DNA of 9,156 bases from Polaromonas sp. (GTDB lineage Bacteria; Pseudomonadota; Gammaproteobacteria; Burkholderiales; Burkholderiaceae_C). The first letter of the stretch is position 1. Each line of letters begins with the position of its first letter. The notes under the pieces were generated by a model. The model was not told where the DNA came from. It worked only from the letters and a program-made list of their open reading frames with translations, and made no database searches. The translations under genes were made by a program, and so were the position numbers. Below, one piece after another: positions 6,474 through 9,156 of the stretch. Location of the stretch: NCBI GenBank assembly GCA_025362825.1, contig JANYFF010000118.1, forward strand, positions 1 through 9,156. The letters run 5' to 3'.

Positions 6474-6717
6474 CGGACACCGCGCTTCCTGCTGTGACTT
6501 CAGCGGCGGTGGTGCTGCCGTGCAGTCGCTGCCACTCGGCAAGCTCCGAGAGCTTGAAGCGCACCATCCGGCCGATGCGGTAGTGCGGAATGCGCAGCTT
6601 GGTGCGCTGCCGGGCGTTGGTCATGTAGTACATCGGAAGATTCATGGTGTAGGCCGCTTCGCGGGCATCGACGAAGGGCTCCCTGACGACCTTGAGCCGG
6701 GGTGATGTGGTTTTCAT
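6466..6717 (-). CDS. Excisionase/AlpA-type helix-turn-helix protein
   Basis: This small basic protein has 83 residues. The ATG at 6717 has GGAGGA 7 nt upstream and overlaps the exonuclease stop as ATGA; the longer in-frame start at 6762 has no such support. Residues about 12-66 have the layout of the MerR/excisionase-type winged HTH: a VDAREAAYTMNL helix, a helix-turn-helix, then IPHYRIGRMVRFKLSELAEWQ, where the IGR.VRF strand and the final helix ending in Trp are characteristic. The tail from about 67 is Ala/Thr/Ser-rich. Such proteins bind DNA as transcription factors or as directionality factors for site-specific recombinases. No integrase is in view, so a regulatory or replication-initiation role beside the primase is equally possible. 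Its 3' end overlaps the primase start by 8 nt (ATGAGTGA). Confidence 0.85.
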   Translation of the reverse strand: MKTTSPRLKVVREPFVDAREAAYTMNLPMYYMTNARQRTKLRIPHYRIGRMVRFKLSELAEWQRLHGSTTAAEVTAGSAVSDE

Positions 6718-7451
6718 GGGGTGGTCCTCCAGCAACGTTCTGCCCACGCGCAGAACTTGCATTCGAAATGGGTGGGGTCAAGGAACGAGCGCGGCAGCAG
6801 ATCGCCGGCCTCACTGGCTTTGATCACGCGAGCAGCGCGGTCAGACATGCGCTGCGCCAGAGCCGCATCAAACGGGATCAGCTCGGCGTAGATTTCCATC
6901 GTGTCGGCGTTGACGGCAGTGAACAGCGCCGGGTGCTCGTGCAATTCGAGGTAGCTCTGGTACAGCGCGATCTGTGCGGCGTAGATAGGTTTGGATGCCG
7001 AAAGCTTGTGTTTTTCAACATCACGCCACGACTTTGCACCCAGGCACTTGTTCTCCCAAAGCGCAGGATAAGCAAAGCCTTCTGGGCCAGCGATCAAGAC
7101 ACCATCGACGTGACCACGCAAGCGCCCGCCCGCCACCGAGAAGCCAAACTGGCGACCGTTGGCATCCTCAGTTTTGAGATGAAAACCCGCCATGCGCAGC
7201 CAGCGAATCACCATGTCCTCGGTGCGGTGACCACGCTCGAAGATGCGCAGCAAGCGCCCCGAGAATCCTTTGCCATGATCGACCGGTGCCTTGGCATACT
7301 CGTACTGCAGTTGCCGTTCGCAGGCCGCGCCCAAACGCGATGCGCCGAGGTACTCGCGGGGTGGGGTTGCGTCCCGCTCGGCTTCCAGCGCTTGGTCGAA
7401 CAGTTCCTGCAGCCGGCCCGACAGACTTGCCGAAGAATTGAAATCAATCAT
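6714..7451 (-). CDS. PD-(D/E)XK exonuclease, Cas4/RecB-like, with four-Cys Fe-S signature
   Basis: This is a 245-residue nuclease. The ATG at 7451 is chosen because GGAGGT lies 6 nt upstream; an in-frame ATG at 7466 sits on the far side of that Shine-Dalgarno sequence. Nuclease-core residues are visible in order: H75 (FERGHRTED), D116 (LRGHVDG), E133-x-K135 (LWENK) and Q160-x3-Y164 (AAQIALYQSY). C44 together with C231-x2-C234-x5-C240 near the C-terminus gives the spacing seen in Cas4 and AddB nucleases, where four cysteines hold a 4Fe-4S cluster. The family resects double-stranded DNA ends or trims single strands. With the upstream ATPase and SSB-like gene it would make a phage recombination set (exonuclease, annealing protein, SSB). 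No Cas genes or repeats are nearby, so a CRISPR role is unlikely. The stop overlaps the next start as ATGA (6714-6717). Confidence 0.88.
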   Translation of the reverse strand: MIDFNSSASLSGRLQELFDQALEAERDATPPREYLGASRLGAACERQLQYEYAKAPVDHGKGFSGRLLRIFERGHRTEDMVIRWLRMAGFHLKTEDANGRQFGFSVAGGRLRGHVDGVLIAGPEGFAYPALWENKCLGAKSWRDVEKHKLSASKPIYAAQIALYQSYLELHEHPALFTAVNADTMEIYAELIPFDAALAQRMSDRAARVIKASEAGDLLPRSFLDPTHFECKFCAWAERCWRTTP

Positions 7452-7951
7452 GGCTTCACCTCCCATGGCAGGTCGTCTTCCATGTCGGCAAACGGGTTGT
7501 CTGACGCTGGTTGTACTAACTTGCGGATCGGATCGTTGACTGGCGTCGCACCGGGCATGCGCACCGGTGGGTATTTGCTGCGCTCGTGCTGCGTGGCCAT
7601 CTCGTCCACATAGGCGGTGACGATGGCTTCGATGACGGACAGCGCTTCGACTTCCGAGTAAGCCCCGAGGGGCTTGTCGAAACCAATGGCACCGGCCGCT
7701 TCACCAAAAAACTGGAGGCACTTGCGCATGGATTCCTTTTCCAAAGGCGTGACATCAACCATGGCGGCCTCCGGTGGAATCCCCTTCTCCAGCGCCCGGG
7801 TCCACGACCCGTAGCACTGGTGAAACGCGTCCTGGCAGCGGCGTGAGCAGAACACCCAGTCCACCGGATAACGACGGGGGTCGCCGACGCGATAGCGGTT
7901 GTCGGTGTGCCCGCTCCCGCGGGCTTGGCGTGAGCAGACCCAGCATTTCAT
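7448..7951 (-). CDS. Small zinc-finger phage protein, DUF6511-like
   Basis: This 167-residue protein has its start at 7951 backed by GAGGG 6 nt upstream; 12 nt separate it from the preceding stop. The N-terminus carries C3-x2-C6, a GHTD segment with H15, and C35-x3-C39 in WVFCSRRC, which together form a probable zinc ribbon or treble-clef site. The middle (about 62-125) has an acidic helix and the conserved-looking stretch IGFDKPLGAYSEVEA, followed by VIEAIVTAYVDEM. The C-terminus is Pro/Asp-rich and probably disordered. From memory this matches DUF6511, a family of unknown function common in proteobacterial prophages. Its place between an SSB-like gene and an exonuclease suggests a DNA-binding accessory or a partner of one of them, but no catalytic motif is visible. 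The stop overlaps the exonuclease start as ATGA (7448-7451). Confidence 0.75.
   Translation of the reverse strand: MKCWVCSRQARGSGHTDNRYRVGDPRRYPVDWVFCSRRCQDAFHQCYGSWTRALEKGIPPEAAMVDVTPLEKESMRKCLQFFGEAAGAIGFDKPLGAYSEVEALSVIEAIVTAYVDEMATQHERSKYPPVRMPGATPVNDPIRKLVQPASDNPFADMEDDLPWEVKP
7458..7463 (-). promoter_or_regulatory. Shine-Dalgarno site deciding the exonuclease start
   Basis: GGAGGT on the minus strand lies 6 nt upstream of the ATG at 7451. It falls inside the 3' end of the DUF6511-like gene. It rules against the in-frame ATG at 7466, which is upstream of it. Confidence 0.75.
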
Positions 7952-7963
7952 GGTTGGCCCTCA

Positions 7964-8602
7964 TCACTGTGCCCACGAGGGTTTGCTGATCGCCGTACTG
8001 GCAGAGGGTTGGGCAGCACGCGTCGGTGCGGCCTGTGCCGGCGCGCCTGAATTGCCGCCACCGGTTGATCCTTTGGGGACGCCGCCCATCAAGGCTGCGT
8101 AATCCTTGTGGTCCGGCTCGATCGCGAGCTTCACCACGTTTCGGTCTTCACCCTTGGCGTCCTTCTCCACATCAACCCGGGCGATGAACTCGATGCCGTC
8201 CAGATCGGTAAAGCTGTCGATGCGGCGTGCAACCGCTGCCTGCGGTGTGTTGTCTTGCGGATGAACGTTGCGCGAGCTGTTGAGCACAGCACGGATGAAG
8301 CTGCGCCCCATCTGGCCCCAGGTGGGCCCTTTCTTGGAGTGCAATCCAATGTTCGACCACATCTTGCGTTTGGCAAATGCACCGCCGGTGACGATAAATT
8401 CGCAGACGAGGTACACAGCACCGGTGTCAAAAGATTGGGTCGCATAACCACCGGTCCAGCCTTGGCTGTGGTCATCATGGCCACCCGGTTTGATGGTCAT
8501 GCGCAAGGGCACGATAGTGCCTTTGGGAATCAAGTCGAAAGCACCTTGCTGAGCTTCGGCGTCGTTGAAGTCGTTCCAGTTGCTTGATGTATTAGCGTTC
8601 AT
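7964..8602 (-). CDS. SSB/DUF669-like phage DNA-binding protein (putative)
   Basis: This is a 212-residue protein. The ATG at 8602 is chosen because AAGGA lies 6 nt upstream and the start overlaps the preceding stop as ATGA; a longer in-frame start at 8671 would run deep into the ATPase gene. The N-terminal part (about 20-165) looks beta-rich: FDLIPKGTIVPLRMTIKPGG, then a VYLVCEFIVTGGAF-type strand pair, a K-M-W segment, a FIRAVLNSSRN helix and DLDGIEFIARVDVEKD. This pattern resembles DUF669 and related phage proteins thought to serve as single-stranded-DNA-binding proteins. Residues from about 170 to 212 are a Gly/Ala/Pro/Ser/Thr-rich flexible tail, as in SSBs, but the acidic SSB tip is missing and the protein ends KPSWAQ. 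The SSB role is inferred from fold style and from its place between a Sak4-type ATPase and an exonuclease cluster. Confidence 0.75.
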   Translation of the reverse strand: MNANTSSNWNDFNDAEAQQGAFDLIPKGTIVPLRMTIKPGGHDDHSQGWTGGYATQSFDTGAVYLVCEFIVTGGAFAKRKMWSNIGLHSKKGPTWGQMGRSFIRAVLNSSRNVHPQDNTPQAAVARRIDSFTDLDGIEFIARVDVEKDAKGEDRNVVKLAIEPDHKDYAALMGGVPKGSTGGGNSGAPAQAAPTRAAQPSASTAISKPSWAQ

Positions 8603-9156
8603 GATGGGTCCTTTAAATTGATGAGGTTTGTCTGTGCCGGCGTGCCTGCTGCACCGGTCTGTCCCAGGCACTTGGCGATGAGTTTTCCGAGGTCGGGCTC
8701 CTCGATGGCGTCCAACCGACCGCTGCGGTCCTTCGATGGATAGCCAAAAGGGTTGTCAGCGCGAGTGACAAAACCCCGGTAGTTGGTGCCGTCGTCGGCC
8801 TTGAGGATGGCCAGCGTCACGACTTCGTCGAGCACACCGGGCAGCTCCAGTGCGGTCTTGCTGCCTTCCAGTTGGAGTTGGTAGAAGCGCCGGTTAAAGT
8901 CGTCGGTCTTTTCTTCGAGAATGGCGACGTAGATGACGTGCTTGTCCCGGACATGCTGCAGGTGCGTGAGCGCCGTGATCATTTCCTGGCCCAACTGGCC
9001 ATAGGAGCCCCGGTTGTCGGGCTTGCCGGTTTTCTCGCTAAAGGCCTGCGGCTGGGTTTTGCACCAGGCAAAGCACAGGCGTGAGAGCACGGTCAGGCTG
9101 TCGACGAAGTAGGTGTCGTACTTGGCCAGTTGCGCCGGGTCACCGAACTTGCTGCA
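8599..9156 (-). CDS. RecA-like/Sak4-type phage ATPase, C-terminal part (5' end beyond right edge)
   Basis: The reading frame is open from the right edge, so the gene is 5'-truncated and 185 residues are visible. Visible residues 13-22 contain hydrophobic residues followed by D-S-L-T, which fits a Walker B strand (D19). Next come a helix with a G-Q-L-G-Q segment, a strand reading HVIYVAILEE, and a beta-rich stretch ending LPGVLDEVV. This order is typical of the phage AAA/RecA-core ATPases annotated as nucleotide-binding protein or Sak4. Sak4 proteins are known to act in single-strand annealing or strand exchange and to work with a cognate SSB. The SSB-like gene directly downstream supports that role. 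The Walker A motif must lie outside the window, so ATPase activity is inferred. The stop overlaps the next gene's start as ATGA (8599-8602), which suggests translational coupling. A DnaB-like or generic AAA ATPase cannot be fully excluded. Confidence 0.8.
   Translation of the reverse strand, partial: CSKFGDPAQLAKYDTYFVDSLTVLSRLCFAWCKTQPQAFSEKTGKPDNRGSYGQLGQEMITALTHLQHVRDKHVIYVAILEEKTDDFNRRFYQLQLEGSKTALELPGVLDEVVTLAILKADDGTNYRGFVTRADNPFGYPSKDRSGRLDAIEEPDLGKLIAKCLGQTGAAGTPAQTNLINLKDPS

Noticed and set aside
6702..7613. Plus-strand open frame (303 codons)
   Set aside because: It is antisense to the exonuclease, whose catalytic residues and start site are well supported.

Overview
The window looks like part of the early or replication region of a tailed-phage genome or prophage. 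The host is most likely a GC-rich proteobacterium. A betaproteobacterium of the Burkholderiales would fit the base composition and protein style, but that is an inference and nothing host-specific is present. All ten supported genes lie on the minus strand, so transcription runs from the right edge (9156) to the left edge (1). There are no rRNA, tRNA, transposase, integrase, CRISPR or structural genes.

Layout in transcription order. (1) 9156-6715 is a recombination module: the 3' part of a RecA-like/Sak4-type ATPase, an SSB/DUF669-like protein, a small zinc-finger protein (DUF6511-like), and a PD-(D/E)XK exonuclease with a four-cysteine Fe-S signature. (2) 6717-4164 is the replication module: a small excisionase/AlpA-type HTH protein overlaps the start of a TOPRIM plus SF3 (D5/P4-type) primase-helicase. 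(3) 4153-2916 holds a RuvC-like Holliday-junction resolvase, a 69-residue unknown protein, and a DUF6362-like protein that ends in a helix-turn-helix. (4) 2915-2438 is the only real intergenic gap (478 bp). It contains five exact TGCAAAC heptamers in direct and inverted order, an 8-bp palindrome and a separate 10-bp inverted repeat. (5) 2437-1 holds two tandem, paralogous ParB-domain DNA methyltransferases, the second cut by the left edge.

Junctions within the operon are very tight: ATGA or 8-nt overlaps, or gaps of 1-12 nt. Translational coupling is therefore likely from the ATPase to the DUF6362-like gene. The genes read as one DNA-processing programme: resection and annealing (exonuclease, SSB-like protein, ATPase), priming and unwinding (primase-helicase), junction resolution (RuvC), and modification of the new phage DNA (two methyltransferases). 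The gap is the natural place for a promoter, operator or replication signal that separates the two methyltransferases from the upstream operon.

The points most worth a second look are the repeat-rich gap, the paired ParB-methyltransferases with different catalytic motifs (SPPY and DPPY), and the DUF6362-like HTH protein encoded just before the gap.
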